A DNA stretch of 64,000 nt from Streptomyces sp. NBC_00223 (GCF_036199905.1 NZ_CP108109.1:3209501-3273500), one strand, 5' to 3'. Positions 26,434 through 35,567 are shown, counted from the stretch's first letter. The notes: a model not told the origin generated them from the sequence alone. Numbers and translations are program-made.

Positions 26434-27822
26434 ATGACTCGCGCCATCACCCTGCACGAAGTTTCCAAGTACTACCCGAAGCAGCCGTCGCCGGCCGTGG
26501 ACAGGTTTTCGCTCGACATCGCACCAGGTGAGTTCCTGGTGCTCCTCGGTCCTTCGGGCTGTGGGAAATCGACCGTTCTGCGCATGATCGCCGGCCTTGA
26601 GGACATCACGACCGGCGAGCTGCTGTTGGACGGCGAATACTCCAACGACCTCGCGCCCGGCGACCGCAAGATGGCGATGGTGTTCCAGAACTTCGCCCTC
26701 TACCCGAGCATGACCAGCCGCGAGAACATCGGTTTCCCGCTGCGGTTCGAGATGCCCGGCGAGGAGCACGGGCCCCGGGTCGACGAGACGGCGCGCATCC
26801 TCGGCATCGAGGAGATCCTGGACCGCTACCCCGGACAGCTCTCCGGCGGTGAGCGGCAGCGTGTCGCGATGGGCCGCGCGATCTCCCGCCACCCCTCGGT
26901 CTTCCTGATGGACGAGCCGCTGTCCAACCTGGACGCGAAGCTCCGCGCCCACCTGCGCGCCGAGATCGCCCGCCTCACCCACGGCATGGGCGTCACCACC
27001 GTGTACGTCACGCACGACCAGGCCGAGGCGATGTCGCTGGGCGACCGGGTCGCCATCATGCGCAGCGGGGTGCTCCAGCAGATCAGCAGCCCGCGCGAGG
27101 CGTACCACCTGCCGGAGAACGTCTTCGTCGCCGCCTTCGTCGGCACCCCGAGGATCAATCTGCTCCAGGCCACCGTGATCGCCCCGCTCAGCGGCGGCAT
27201 GTGGATCGACTTCGGCCGCCAGCGGCTCGGCCTGCCCGAGCCGCTGAGCTACGACCACCAGATGCTGCGCATCCAGCAGGGCCGTCCGATCATCGTCGGG
27301 CTGCGCTCGGAGGCGGTCCGGATCGCCCAGCCCAGCCAGGCGCACGCCGGCGAGGTCGTGCTGAGCGGGATCGTCGAGCACGTGGAGTACCAGGGCCATG
27401 AGTCGCTGGTGCACCTCAACACCGGCTCGCGTCCGGCCGTCGTCCCCGAACTGGAGGCGCCGCGGCCCACCGGGCCCGGCGTGCGCCCCGGTTCGCGCCG
27501 GTCGTCGAACGGCTCCGGCAGCCTCGGCAAGTTCGCGCAGAAGGCCGCGCGCCGGCTCCAGGCGTCGGTGATGGACCGGGACGGCGGCGCGCCCGCGAAG
27601 CCGTCCCACTCGCCGGGCCACGGCCCGGTCTCCGTGATGGACCGCCCCAACTCCACGCCGGAGACCCAGACCGGCGACATCGTGGTGCGCACCGGACCCG
27701 ACATCCGGGTCCGCCGCGGCGACCGTGTCCCGCTGCTGGTGGACCTCGCGCAGCTGTACGTCTTCGACCACGAGGGCCGCAGGATCTGCCCCGCCCCGGC
27801 CGAGCAGCCGCGTCTGGAGTAG
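26434..27822 (+). CDS. ABC transporter ATP-binding protein, MsiK/UgpC type with C-terminal insertion
   Basis: The 462-aa protein energises carbohydrate ABC importers. Walker A is GPSGCGKST, the Q-loop is VFQNFALYP, the signature is LSGGERQRVAMGRA, and Walker B is VFLMDEPLSNLDAKLR followed by the YVTHDQAEAM H-loop. After about residue 240 the TOBE/OB-fold regulatory domain begins. Streptomycete MsiK proteins are near 380 residues, whereas here about 80 low-complexity residues interrupt the OB domain around residues 345-425, with SVMDR occurring twice. No permease or binding protein is nearby, which suits a shared MsiK-like ATPase. The ATG at 26434 has no good ribosome-binding site. Confidence 0.85.
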   Translation: MTRAITLHEVSKYYPKQPSPAVDRFSLDIAPGEFLVLLGPSGCGKSTVLRMIAGLEDITTGELLLDGEYSNDLAPGDRKMAMVFQNFALYPSMTSRENIGFPLRFEMPGEEHGPRVDETARILGIEEILDRYPGQLSGGERQRVAMGRAISRHPSVFLMDEPLSNLDAKLRAHLRAEIARLTHGMGVTTVYVTHDQAEAMSLGDRVAIMRSGVLQQISSPREAYHLPENVFVAAFVGTPRINLLQATVIAPLSGGMWIDFGRQRLGLPEPLSYDHQMLRIQQGRPIIVGLRSEAVRIAQPSQAHAGEVVLSGIVEHVEYQGHESLVHLNTGSRPAVVPELEAPRPTGPGVRPGSRRSSNGSGSLGKFAQKAARRLQASVMDRDGGAPAKPSHSPGHGPVSVMDRPNSTPETQTGDIVVRTGPDIRVRRGDRVPLLVDLAQLYVFDHEGRRICPAPAEQPRLE

Positions 27823-27885
27823 CCGGGGGCCGCGAGCGGCCTACGCCCGGATGCGTATCCCGGTGAGGGCGGGCAGGCTGCGGCT

Positions 27886-28251
27886 ATGAGTATCGACGAC
27901 TACGGCGGCGGTCAGACCGCGGGCGCGGACATCCTCGTCGTCACCACGAACGACGCCCCGGGCTTCCGGGTCGAGCGGGTGATCGGCGAGGTGTTCGGGC
28001 TGACCGTGCGGTCCCGGCATCTGGGCAGCCAGATCGGCGCGGGGCTGAAATCGATGATCGGCGGGGAGCTGAAGGGTCTGACCAAGACCCTGGTGCAGAC
28101 CCGCAACCAGGCCATGGAACGGCTGGTCGAGCAGGCGCGGGCGCGCGGCGCCAACGCCGTCTTCGCCATGCGGTTCGACGTGACCGACGCCGCCGACCTC
28201 GGCACCGAGGTGTGCGCGTACGGCACGGCGGTGGTGCTCGCCCGCGAGTAG
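27886..28251 (+). CDS. UPF0145 (YbjQ-like) protein
   Basis: This 121-aa protein belongs to the UPF0145/YbjQ family of small oligomeric proteins sometimes called heavy-metal-binding domain proteins. The pattern ILVVTTNDAPGFRVERVIGEVFGLTVRS, the KSMIGGELKGLTKTL segment and ARGANAVFAMRFDV are family signatures. It has no signal peptide. The ATG at 27886 is 63 bases after the ABC ATPase stop, in the same direction. The function is unknown. Confidence 0.88.
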   Translation: MSIDDYGGGQTAGADILVVTTNDAPGFRVERVIGEVFGLTVRSRHLGSQIGAGLKSMIGGELKGLTKTLVQTRNQAMERLVEQARARGANAVFAMRFDVTDAADLGTEVCAYGTAVVLARE

Positions 28252-28301
28252 GGCGTCCCGGGTAGCCAGCGCCCACCGTCCCCCCGCCGGAAGGCACCCC
28301 C

Positions 28302-29702
28302 ATGGCCCTGCACAAAGGCTCCAGCGTACGGAACGACGTCGCCGTCAACCCCTTCTTCGGCGCCGCCGATCCGGTCGCCGACATGAACGCCGCCCCGCCC
28401 AAGCACAAGCTGGCCGAGGGGCCGATGACGCCCACGGCCGCGTATCAGCTCGTGCACGACGAGCTGATGCTCGACGGGAACTCGCGGCTCAACCTCGCGA
28501 CCTTCGTGACCACCTGGATGGAGCCGCAGGCGGCCCTCCTGATGTCCGAGTGCGCGGACAAGAACATGATCGACAAGGACGAGTACCCGCGGACCGCCGA
28601 GCTGGAGCGGCGCTGTGTGTCGATCCTCGCCGACCTGTGGCAGGCGCCCGACCCCGGTCAGGTCGTCGGCTGCTCGACCACCGGTTCCTCGGAGGCGTGC
28701 ATGCTGGCCGGCATGGCGCTCAAGCGCCGCTGGACCAAGCGCACCCCGGGGTATCCGGCGACCGCCCGGCCCAATCTGGTGATGGGCGCGAACGTCCAGG
28801 TCTGCTGGGAGAAGTTCTGCACGTTCTGGGAGGTCGAGGCCCGGCTCGCGCCGATGAGCGGCGACCGGCTGCACCTGGACGCCGAGGCGGCGCTCGCCCT
28901 GTGCGACGAGAACACCATCGGCGTGGTGGCCGTGCTCGGCTCGACCTTCGACGGGTCGTACGAGCCGGTCGCCGAGATCTGCGCGGCGCTCGACGCCTAC
29001 GAGGAGCGGACCGGGACGCACATCCCGGTCCATGTGGACGGTGCCTCGGGCGCGATGGTGGCGCCCTTCCTCGACCCCGACGTGGTGTGGGACTTCCGGC
29101 TGCCGCGGGTGGCGTCGATCAACACCTCGGGCCACAAGTACGGCCTGGTGTACCCGGGCGTCGGCTGGGCGCTGTGGCGGGACGCGGAGGCGCTGCCCGA
29201 GGAGCTGGTCTTCCGGGTGAACTACCTCGGCGGTGACATGCCGACCTTCGCGCTGAACTTCTCCCGGCCGGGCGCGCAGGTCGTCGCCCAGTACTACTCC
29301 TTCATGCGGCTGGGCCGGGACGGCTACCGGGCGGTGCAGCAGTCCAGCCGGGACGTGGCCCGCTCGCTCGCCAAGAGCTTCGCGGAGCTGGGCGACTTCC
29401 GGCTGGTCACCAAGGGCGACCAGCTGCCGGTCTTCGCCGTCACCACCGCGCCGGGCGTGACCTCGTTCGACGTCTTCGACGTCTCGCGGCGGCTGCGCGA
29501 GCACGGCTGGCTGGTGCCCGCGTACACCTTCCCGGCCGACCGCCAGGACCTGGCCGTGCTGCGGCTGGTCTGCCGCAACGCCTTCTCGCAGGACCTGGCC
29601 GACCTGCTGATGGACGACATCACCCGGCTGCTGCCCGAACTGCGCCGCCAGGCGCACCCGTTGAACCGTCCGGAGTCCGTAGCGACCGCCTTCCACCACT
29701 GA
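28302..29702 (+). CDS. gadB: Glutamate decarboxylase
   Basis: GadB is a PLP enzyme that decarboxylates glutamate to GABA, consuming a proton. The 466-aa protein has GCSTTGSSEACMLAGMALKRRW, the VHVDGASGAMVAPF motif with the PLP-binding Asp, and NTSGHKYGLVYPGVGW with the Schiff-base Lys. The C-terminus ends in HH. It starts with ATG at 28302 after a GGAAGG ribosome-binding site. Dodecin follows 26 bases later. No GABA antiporter is adjacent, so an acid-resistance role is not supported by the context. Confidence 0.93.
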   Translation: MALHKGSSVRNDVAVNPFFGAADPVADMNAAPPKHKLAEGPMTPTAAYQLVHDELMLDGNSRLNLATFVTTWMEPQAALLMSECADKNMIDKDEYPRTAELERRCVSILADLWQAPDPGQVVGCSTTGSSEACMLAGMALKRRWTKRTPGYPATARPNLVMGANVQVCWEKFCTFWEVEARLAPMSGDRLHLDAEAALALCDENTIGVVAVLGSTFDGSYEPVAEICAALDAYEERTGTHIPVHVDGASGAMVAPFLDPDVVWDFRLPRVASINTSGHKYGLVYPGVGWALWRDAEALPEELVFRVNYLGGDMPTFALNFSRPGAQVVAQYYSFMRLGRDGYRAVQQSSRDVARSLAKSFAELGDFRLVTKGDQLPVFAVTTAPGVTSFDVFDVSRRLREHGWLVPAYTFPADRQDLAVLRLVCRNAFSQDLADLLMDDITRLLPELRRQAHPLNRPESVATAFHH

Positions 29703-29728
29703 GTCCCACCGCCGAAAGGGGCACCCCC

Positions 29729-29944
29729 ATGTCCGCGCACACCTATCGCGTCACCGAGATCGTCGGCACCTCGCCCGAGGGGGTCGACGCGGCCGTCCGC
29801 AACGGCGTCAGGCGCGCCGCCAAGACCCTGCGCGGGCTGGACTGGTTCGAGATCACCCAGGTCCGCGGGCACATCGTGGACGGGGAGATCGAGCACTACC
29901 AGGTCGGGCTCAAGGTCGGCTTCCGCCTGGAGGACGCCGAGTAG
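29729..29944 (+). CDS. Dodecin (flavin-binding dodecamer subunit)
   Basis: This 71-aa protein is a dodecin, which stores flavin or coenzyme A in a hollow dodecamer. The YRVTEIVGTSPEGVDAAVRNG and LRGLDWFEITQVRGHIVDGE segments are typical; the Trp in LDWFEI stacks against flavins. It starts with ATG, with AAAGGGG upstream. It is probably cotranscribed with gadB and is followed by a hairpin. Confidence 0.92.
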   Translation: MSAHTYRVTEIVGTSPEGVDAAVRNGVRRAAKTLRGLDWFEITQVRGHIVDGEIEHYQVGLKVGFRLEDAE

Positions 29945-29953
29945 GCGCGGGAT

Positions 29954-29981
29954 CCTCCCGTACGGCGGCTCGTACGGGAGG
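29954..29981 (+). terminator. Terminator after gadB-dodecin
   Basis: CCTCCCGTAC and GTACGGGAGG form a perfect 10-bp stem with an 8-base loop, nine bases after the dodecin stop. Confidence 0.65.
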
Positions 29982-30231
29982 GACGGGCACGAGCGCCCGT
30001 CCGCGCCCTTCGGCACCTTGGTTCGTCACCCGAGCTTCGTACCCCGGCTTCGCGCCCTGGTTGCGCCGTCCGGGGGCGTTTTCCCGGACGGCGGCTCCCT
30101 GGACGGCTCAACAAAGGTCGCCAAATCCGACAATTCGTCAAATCCTTTTGTCGTCAAGGCGGACATACGACGGATTCGCACCCGAGTCCCGTCGTCACCG
30201 CCGTGGACGCGACGCATTCTCGGGAGCCGTC

Positions 30232-30768
30232 ATGAGTCAGCACGATCCACCCGCCAGTCCCCCACCGCCGGGCGCCGGACCGCCGGGGCCCGGCGGTCCG
30301 GCCCCGACCGGACCGACCCCCGCCCACACCCCGCACGGCGGCCACCAGCCGCACCAGGGGCACGGGCCGGGCAACGGCTGGGCGGGCGGCGGCACCCTCT
30401 TCGCCGGGATGATGCTGGTGATCGGCGGCGCGCTCGCGGTGCTCGAAGGCGTCGTCGGCATCGCGAAGGACACGGTGTACGTCGTCACGCGCGGCTCCTA
30501 CACCTACAAGTTCGACGTGACGGCGTGGGGCTGGATCCATCTGGTCCTCGGCGTCATCGCGCTGCTCATCGGCTTCGGACTGCTTTCCGGCCTGGAGTGG
30601 GCGCGGTACGCGGGCATCCTGATCGCCGCGCTGAACCTGATCGCCAACTTCATGTTCCTGCCCTACCAGCCGGTCTGGTCGATCATCATGATCGCGATCG
30701 ACACGTTCATCATCTGGTCGCTGGCCACATACCACCGAGGCAACGCACGGACGGGGGCCCTGCTGTGA
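30232..30768 (+). CDS. Four-helix membrane protein, DUF7144 type
   Basis: The 178-aa protein starts with a 50-residue Pro/Gly/His-rich segment, then has four membrane helices: GTLFAGMMLVIGGALAVLEGVVGI, WGWIHLVLGVIALLIGFGLL, WARYAGILIAALNLIANFMF and WSIIMIAIDTFIIWSLATY. The pattern matches small streptomycete membrane proteins of DUF7144 (named from memory). Function unknown. It starts at the ATG at 30232, after an AT-rich stretch that probably holds a promoter. Its stop overlaps the start of the MreB-like gene by four bases, so the two proteins are likely made together. Confidence 0.78.
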   Translation: MSQHDPPASPPPPGAGPPGPGGPAPTGPTPAHTPHGGHQPHQGHGPGNGWAGGGTLFAGMMLVIGGALAVLEGVVGIAKDTVYVVTRGSYTYKFDVTAWGWIHLVLGVIALLIGFGLLSGLEWARYAGILIAALNLIANFMFLPYQPVWSIIMIAIDTFIIWSLATYHRGNARTGALL

Positions 30769-31829
30769 TCCCGAACCCGCTCACACCCACCCTTGACCAG
30801 CTGCGGCGCTGCACGATCGCCGTCGATCTGGGAGCCGCCCGTACCCGGGTCTATCTGCGCAACTCCGGGCTGGTCGTCGACGAGCCGAGCGTCGCGGCGG
30901 TCGACATCCGGACCGGCGCGCTGATCGCGGTCGGCGCCCGCGCCGAGACGATGGCCGGCCGCACCCCCGACCACATCCGGGTCGCCCGCCCGGTGGCCGG
31001 CGGCGCGGTGGTCGACATCGACATGGCCCAGCGGATGCTGCGGCACGTGCTCGGCGACAAGCTCGGCCGGCGCTGGCTGCGGCTCTCGCTGCTGCGCGGG
31101 ATGCCCGTGATGCGGGCGGCGGTGTGCATGCCGCACGGCGCCGAGCCGATCGCCCGGCGGGCCGCGATGGAGACGCTCTACGGGCTCGGTGCCCGCCGGG
31201 TGGAGATGGTGGACACCCTGATCGCGGCGGCCGTCGGCTGCGGGCTGCCCGTCGAGTACCCGGAGGCCACGATGGTCGTGGTCTGCGGGGCCGGTACGAC
31301 CCAGGTCGCGGTGCTCTCGCTCGGGTCGATCGTGGCCGCGGAGACCGTCCCCGTCGGCGGCGACGCGATCGACCGCGCGGTGGTGGAGCATCTGCGGCAC
31401 CGGCACGAGCTGCTGCTGCCGAGCCAGTCCGTACGGCCGCTGCACCAGGTGCTCGGCGGGCCCGGCACGGGCGGTACGACCACCACGAAGGTGCACGGGC
31501 GCGACGTGGTCAGCGGTATGCCCCGCACGGTGCTCGTCGAGACCGAGGCCGTACGGCAGGCGATGCGCACACCGCTGACCTCCGTGCTGGACGCGATCAC
31601 CTCGGTGCTGCGGCGCTGCGAGCCGGATCTGGTCGCCGACCTCGGCGACCGCGGGATCATGCTCGCGGGCGGCAGCGCGCACATGCCGGGGCTCGATCTG
31701 ATGCTGCGGCGGGCCACGGGGATGCCCGTGCACATCGCGCCGCACCCGGACACGGTGGCCGTGTGCGGGCTGGGCGCGATGATCGAGGGCCAGGTGCGGG
31801 CGATGTCGCTCGAAGCGCTGGCGGTGTAA
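30765..31829 (+). CDS. MreB/Mbl-like actin-fold protein
   Basis: This 354-aa protein has the actin/Hsp70 ATPase fold as in MreB. The phosphate-1 motif CTIAVDLGAARTRVYL is near the N-terminus, and RVEMVDTLIAAAVGCGLPV, VVVCGAGTTQVAVLSLG (phosphate 2) and GIMLAGGSAHMPGLD (adenosine motif) follow. MreB paralogues in streptomycetes act in spore-wall assembly. Here the gene is alone, without mreC or mreD, and is coupled to a small membrane protein that could anchor it. The GTG at 30765 overlaps the upstream stop. Confidence 0.83.
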   Translation: MIPNPLTPTLDQLRRCTIAVDLGAARTRVYLRNSGLVVDEPSVAAVDIRTGALIAVGARAETMAGRTPDHIRVARPVAGGAVVDIDMAQRMLRHVLGDKLGRRWLRLSLLRGMPVMRAAVCMPHGAEPIARRAAMETLYGLGARRVEMVDTLIAAAVGCGLPVEYPEATMVVVCGAGTTQVAVLSLGSIVAAETVPVGGDAIDRAVVEHLRHRHELLLPSQSVRPLHQVLGGPGTGGTTTTKVHGRDVVSGMPRTVLVETEAVRQAMRTPLTSVLDAITSVLRRCEPDLVADLGDRGIMLAGGSAHMPGLDLMLRRATGMPVHIAPHPDTVAVCGLGAMIEGQVRAMSLEALAV

Positions 31830-31862
31830 CGGCGAGGCGCCCGGTTCCGGGCCCGCGCGGCC

Positions 31863-32897
31863 TCAGAACCGGGCGCGGTCGGCCGCCGCCTCGCCGTGGC
31901 TCCAGCCCTCCGCGTCCCGTCCCTTGAGGCGGGACGTGGTCGTCGTGGGGAACAGCCGCCGGGTCTCGGTCCGTACCGCCAGGTCGCGGGCCGCGAGCAC
32001 GGGCAGCAGGCCGGGCGCCCCCGGGGTGGCCCGGACCTCCTCGTCGGTCGCGGCGGTGAGCCGTTCACGGACCCGGGACGCGTACGCGATCAGGAAGGAC
32101 TCGCGGAAGTCCCGGGAGCGGGAGGACTTCCCCCGGTGCAGCGCGTGGTCGGCCTGGACGAGCAGCGAGGTGTAGAGGAGTTCCACCGCGTCGAGGTCCG
32201 CCGCGTGGCCGACGACCGTCGAGAAGCCGAAGTCGCCCGACCAGACGGACTCACAGCGGTTCGCCGCGGCGACGGCGTCGAGCAGCAGCGCCTTGGCGCC
32301 CTCGTACGGCCGGTCCACGCCGATCCGGCGGGCGCCGGGGCCGCCGCTGCCGGGCGCCGACAGCAGTGCCTCGTCGATGCTGTGCCGGGCCATCAGGTGC
32401 TGGGCCTTCGCGGACAGCGCCTCCGCCTCCTCGGGGAAGCCGGTGGACTCGGCCTTCGCGAGCAGCGCGCGAATCCGCCCCAGCATCCGGGACGCGCCGG
32501 GCGCCGGGGGCGTGGCGGGGGCCTCGGTCGCGGGGGTCACCGCGGTGATACGGGGGAGGCGGCCGTACAGGCAGAGCAGTTCGACGAAGACGGAGGCGGC
32601 GGAGAAGCGGTCGAGCCGTTCGCGCGCCGCGAAGCGCGCGAGGTCGTCGGCGCCGGGTTCCAGCGCTTCGGCCAGCCGCTGGTGACGGGCGGTGAGTGCA
32701 CGGCCGGCCATGCGGACGAGGTCGGGGCGCTCCCACCCTCGGGCCAGGCACTCCCGTACGAGCCGGGTGGCCAACGCGGCGGCCGCCGCGCTCCACGTCT
32801 CGCCGCGGGCCGCGAGTACGGAGGCGGCCGCGTCCACCTCGGCCTCTGCGCCGCCGGCCGCGCGCGCCCGGCCGTACGCCTGCTCGAACTCGTCCAC
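31863..32897 (-). CDS. DUF2786 domain protein
   Basis: The 344-aa protein contains the short DUF2786 helical motif MLGRIRALLAKAESTGFPEE followed by AEALSAKAQHLMARHSIDEA, near residue 145. The N-terminal half is helical and Ala-rich, and the C-terminal half has the LLDAVAAANRCESVW and RESFLIAYASRVRERLTAA segments found in the actinobacterial family. No catalytic motif is recognised. I chose the GTG at 32897. It is convergent with the MreB-like gene and follows the M56 peptidase gene by 48 bp. Function unknown. Confidence 0.78.
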   Translation of the reverse strand: MDEFEQAYGRARAAGGAEAEVDAAASVLAARGETWSAAAAALATRLVRECLARGWERPDLVRMAGRALTARHQRLAEALEPGADDLARFAARERLDRFSAASVFVELLCLYGRLPRITAVTPATEAPATPPAPGASRMLGRIRALLAKAESTGFPEEAEALSAKAQHLMARHSIDEALLSAPGSGGPGARRIGVDRPYEGAKALLLDAVAAANRCESVWSGDFGFSTVVGHAADLDAVELLYTSLLVQADHALHRGKSSRSRDFRESFLIAYASRVRERLTAATDEEVRATPGAPGLLPVLAARDLAVRTETRRLFPTTTTSRLKGRDAEGWSHGEAAADRARF

Positions 32898-32945
32898 CCG
32901 GCCATTGTCCGTGACGCGGCGGGGTGGCACGGACAGTGCCGGGGC

Positions 32946-33881
32946 TCAGCGGCTGTGCTCGCCCTGGGCGACCTCGATGGAGCCGTGCAGGTCGTGGGCC
33001 GCCTCCAGGGCGCACGCGGCCGACACGGCGAGGCAGGCGGCCAGCAGGACGGCCGTCACCCGCGATGTACGGGCGCGCAGTCCGGACGGCGCCGGGTCCA
33101 CACCGAGCAGGGCGGCGACCCGGCGCGGTACGGGTCCGGCCGTGGCCGACAGAACCGCCGCGTGCGGGCGCGGCGACGGGCGCGAGGCCAGGGCGGCGCG
33201 GCCGATCGCGCGGGCGGCGAGCCGACGGTCGCCCACGGCTTCGGCGGCGGCCTCGTCGGCCCACCGTTCGAGCGCGTACGACAGGGGTCCGCGCAGGACG
33301 CGCAGCGCGGGGTGGCAGGCGCAGGCCAGCGCGAGGGCGGTCAGGAAGAGATGGTGACGGCCGGCGAGGTGGGCGCGTTCGTGGGCGAGCAGGGCTTCGC
33401 GTTCGGCCGGGTCGAGGGCGCGGAGCATGCCGCTGGTCACGACGATCCGGCCGGGGCGGCCGGGCAGGGCGTACGCGTCGGGCCCGGCGTCGGGCAGCAC
33501 GGTCAGATCGCCTGCGGCGGTCCCGGTCCCGTCGGCCAGCCGCCTGGCCCGGGCGGGGAGCAGGACGTGCCGCCGCAGGGTCCGCGCCAGCGCGGCGAGG
33601 ACGGCGGTGAGCAGGACGGCGGCGGCGCAGGCGGCCGGTACGGTCACCTCGTCGCCGACCACGGGCAGGACGAGGTGGCCGAGCGCGGCGACCGGCGGCA
33701 GCCGGAGCGCTCCCGCGCCGGCGAGCAGGGCGAGCGCGGCGGTGCCGCACATGGCGAGCGTCACGGCGGACACGGCGATCAGCCAGGCCGCGGCGCGCGG
33801 CGGCAGCGCCTCGGCGAGCCGCCTGGCGGCGGCGGCCCCGAGCACGGGAGCGACAAGCGGCCCCCACACCACCCAATTCAC
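32946..33881 (-). CDS. M56 family (BlaR1/MecR1-like) membrane metallopeptidase
   Basis: The 311-aa protein has about four membrane helices and a cytoplasmic-loop zinc protease site HERAH in LLAHERAHLAGRHH near residue 170, as in BlaR1. It lacks the penicillin-binding sensor domain of true BlaR1, so its signal is unknown. The partner regulator blaI lies upstream in the same direction, separated by 310 bp. By analogy the protease would inactivate BlaI on a membrane or wall signal. The GTG at 33881 places the first membrane segment at the N-terminus. Confidence 0.85.
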   Translation of the reverse strand: MNWVVWGPLVAPVLGAAAARRLAEALPPRAAAWLIAVSAVTLAMCGTAALALLAGAGALRLPPVAALGHLVLPVVGDEVTVPAACAAAVLLTAVLAALARTLRRHVLLPARARRLADGTGTAAGDLTVLPDAGPDAYALPGRPGRIVVTSGMLRALDPAEREALLAHERAHLAGRHHLFLTALALACACHPALRVLRGPLSYALERWADEAAAEAVGDRRLAARAIGRAALASRPSPRPHAAVLSATAGPVPRRVAALLGVDPAPSGLRARTSRVTAVLLAACLAVSAACALEAAHDLHGSIEVAQGEHSR

Positions 33882-34191
33882 GCGACCACCCCTCCGGGGA
33901 GCCATCCACCCGCGAGCCCGCACACGGCCGTGCTCCCTCGCCCCGCCCGGCCCGGCGGCCATCCCGCCACGGCCCCACCCCCACCGACGCACCCCGCGCC
34001 AAGCGGGCGGCCGGGCGCGGAGGTTGGTGCGAGGAGGCGGCGAGCGCCGACAAGCGAGTGACCGGCCGCGGGGCAGGCCGTGCGGCCGGGTGCGGGCGGC
34101 GTCAGGGGGAAGGGCGACGCGCTCGGTGGTGGGGGCTCGGCGGGGCGGAGGGGGTGGCCGGGGGCGTCGCCATGTGGTCGGCGGTGGGGGG
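33882..34191. other. 310-bp gap between M56 and blaI genes, no gene seen
   Basis: The M56 frame stays open through this gap, but its translation is low-complexity Pro/Arg/Gly sequence without family features. Positions 34126-34191 on the plus strand are rich in G runs and might form G-quadruplexes. I see no hairpin terminator and no convincing small gene. The gap makes separate control of the M56 gene possible. Confidence 0.5.
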
Positions 34192-34599
34192 TCAGCACGT
34201 GGGGGCCTCGGCATCGGGGGGCGGGGGCGCGTCGGCGAGGAGGGTGCGCAGGAGGGCCTCGTCGTCGGGGCTCAGCTCCGAGACGAAGCGCGCCAGCACC
34301 GTCCCCCGGTCGTCCTCCGCCGACTTGTCGAGTTCCGTCCGCATCCGTCGCGCGGCGAGCCCCGGCGAGTCCTGGACCGGCAGATACGCGTAGCCGCGCC
34401 CGTACCGCACCCGCGTCACGGACCCCTTCTCGTACAGCCGCCCCAGAATCGTCGTCACCGTGGTGCGCGCCAGGGCCGTACCCAGGTCGCGCTGGACGTC
34501 CGAGGGGGTCAGCGCGCGGCCGCCCGCCGCCCAGAGCGCCGCGAGCACGCTCGCCTCCAGCTCACCCGAAGGGCGGCGCGCCGCGTTGGCCTCCGGCAT
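34192..34599 (-). CDS. blaI: BlaI/MecI-type transcriptional repressor
   Basis: The 135-aa protein is a winged-helix repressor of the Penicillinase_R family. The N-terminus has RPSGELEASVLAALWAAGGRALTPSDVQRDL, the recognition helix lies in ARTTVTTILGRLYEKG, and the wing is VTRVRYGRGYAYLPV. A C-terminal dimer region follows. It starts with ATG at 34599. Two 18-bp dyads resembling BlaI boxes lie 27-63 bases upstream, shared with the divergent dedA gene, so it probably represses itself and the dedA-PAP2 pair. Confidence 0.9.
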   Translation of the reverse strand: MPEANAARRPSGELEASVLAALWAAGGRALTPSDVQRDLGTALARTTVTTILGRLYEKGSVTRVRYGRGYAYLPVQDSPGLAARRMRTELDKSAEDDRGTVLARFVSELSPDDEALLRTLLADAPPPPDAEAPTC

Positions 34600-34625
34600 G
34601 GATGGATCGCCCCTTCCCACTCTTC

Positions 34626-34662
34626 GTCTACAGTTCCGTAGACCGACTACACGACTGTAGTC
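34626..34662. promoter_or_regulatory. Two tandem BlaI-type operators
   Basis: GTCTACAGTTCCGTAGAC at 34626-34643 and GACTACACGACTGTAGTC at 34645-34662 share the pattern GWCTACA-N4-YGTAGWC. The centres are 19 bp apart. The second extends to 9-bp perfect arms. TACA/TGTA half-sites are typical of BlaI/MecI family operators. They lie between divergent blaI and dedA. Confidence 0.75.
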
Positions 34663-34715
34663 GGCAGGGGTGCCCCGCCGCGCCCCCCGACCCATTATGG
34701 GAGGGCCCCACCGCC

Positions 34716-35567
34716 ATGCCCCTGCCCGTGCCCCTACCGCCGTCCGGCCCCGTGTTCGACCAGGCCGTGAACGTCCTGAGCGCCACCTCCCTGCTGTCGT
34801 CCTTCGGCGCGCTCGGCATCGCCGTCGTGATGTTCGCCGAGACCGGCCTGCTCGTCGGCTTCTTCCTGCCCGGCGACTCGCTGCTGTTCACCGCCGGGCT
34901 GCTCTGCGCGTCCGGCTCGTCCGCAGCCGTGCACCTCACGCTGTGGCAGGTGCTGATCGCCTCGCTCGCGGGAGCACTGATCGGGGCGCAGACGGGATAT
35001 GTGATCGGGCGGCGCGGCGGACCCGCGCTGCTGGCCAGGACCCGCAGCCGCAAACTCCACGAGGGCGCGGCCAGGGCCGGTGAGCTGCTGGAGCGGTACG
35101 GCCACGCCAAGGCCGTGGTGCTGGCCCGCTTCATCCCGGTGGTCCGCACGGTGCTCAACCCGCTGGCCGGCGCCCTGGGGGTGCCCGCCCGCACCTTCAC
35201 GGTCTGGCAGCTCGCGGGCGGCACCGTCTGGAGCGTGGGCCTGGTGCTCGGCGGGTACGGCCTCGGCTCGTCGATCCCGCACGTGGACACCTACCTCCTG
35301 CCGATCGTCGCGCTGATCGTCCTGGTCTCGCTGGCACCGCTCGCGCTGGAGCTGCGGCGCGGACGCGGGAAGGGCGCGGGGACGGCCACCGCGGACGCGC
35401 CGGCCCCGGCCGCACAGGCGCCGACCCCGTACGCCTCGATCCCGCGCACCGAGCGCACCCACCACCACCCCCACACCCCGCACAGCCCGCACCACCACCA
35501 CAGCCCCGCCGCCGAGCCCCCGACCGCCGGGCCCGCCGCCCCCGCCGCGCATCCGGAGGGCCTGTGA
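34716..35567 (+). CDS. DedA family membrane protein with His-rich C-terminus
   Basis: The 283-aa DedA protein has the motif FAETGLLVGFFLPGDSLLF near residue 42, the conserved Arg segment VVRTVLNPLAGALGVPARTF, and GGTVWSVGLVLGGYGLG. The C-terminal 65 residues are a Pro/Ala/His-rich cytoplasmic tail with dense His clusters (THHHPHTPHSPHHHH). DedA proteins include undecaprenyl-phosphate flippases (UptA). It overlaps the PAP2 phosphatase gene by four bases and faces BlaI operators, which suggests a role in lipid-carrier recycling under cell-wall stress; this is inference. Confidence 0.87.
   Translation: MPLPVPLPPSGPVFDQAVNVLSATSLLSSFGALGIAVVMFAETGLLVGFFLPGDSLLFTAGLLCASGSSAAVHLTLWQVLIASLAGALIGAQTGYVIGRRGGPALLARTRSRKLHEGAARAGELLERYGHAKAVVLARFIPVVRTVLNPLAGALGVPARTFTVWQLAGGTVWSVGLVLGGYGLGSSIPHVDTYLLPIVALIVLVSLAPLALELRRGRGKGAGTATADAPAPAAQAPTPYASIPRTERTHHHPHTPHSPHHHHSPAAEPPTAGPAAPAAHPEGL

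Noticed and set aside
34126..34230. G-run-rich tract suggesting a regulatory G-quadruplex
   Set aside because: Overall GC is so high that such runs are common; nothing distinguishes this tract functionally.
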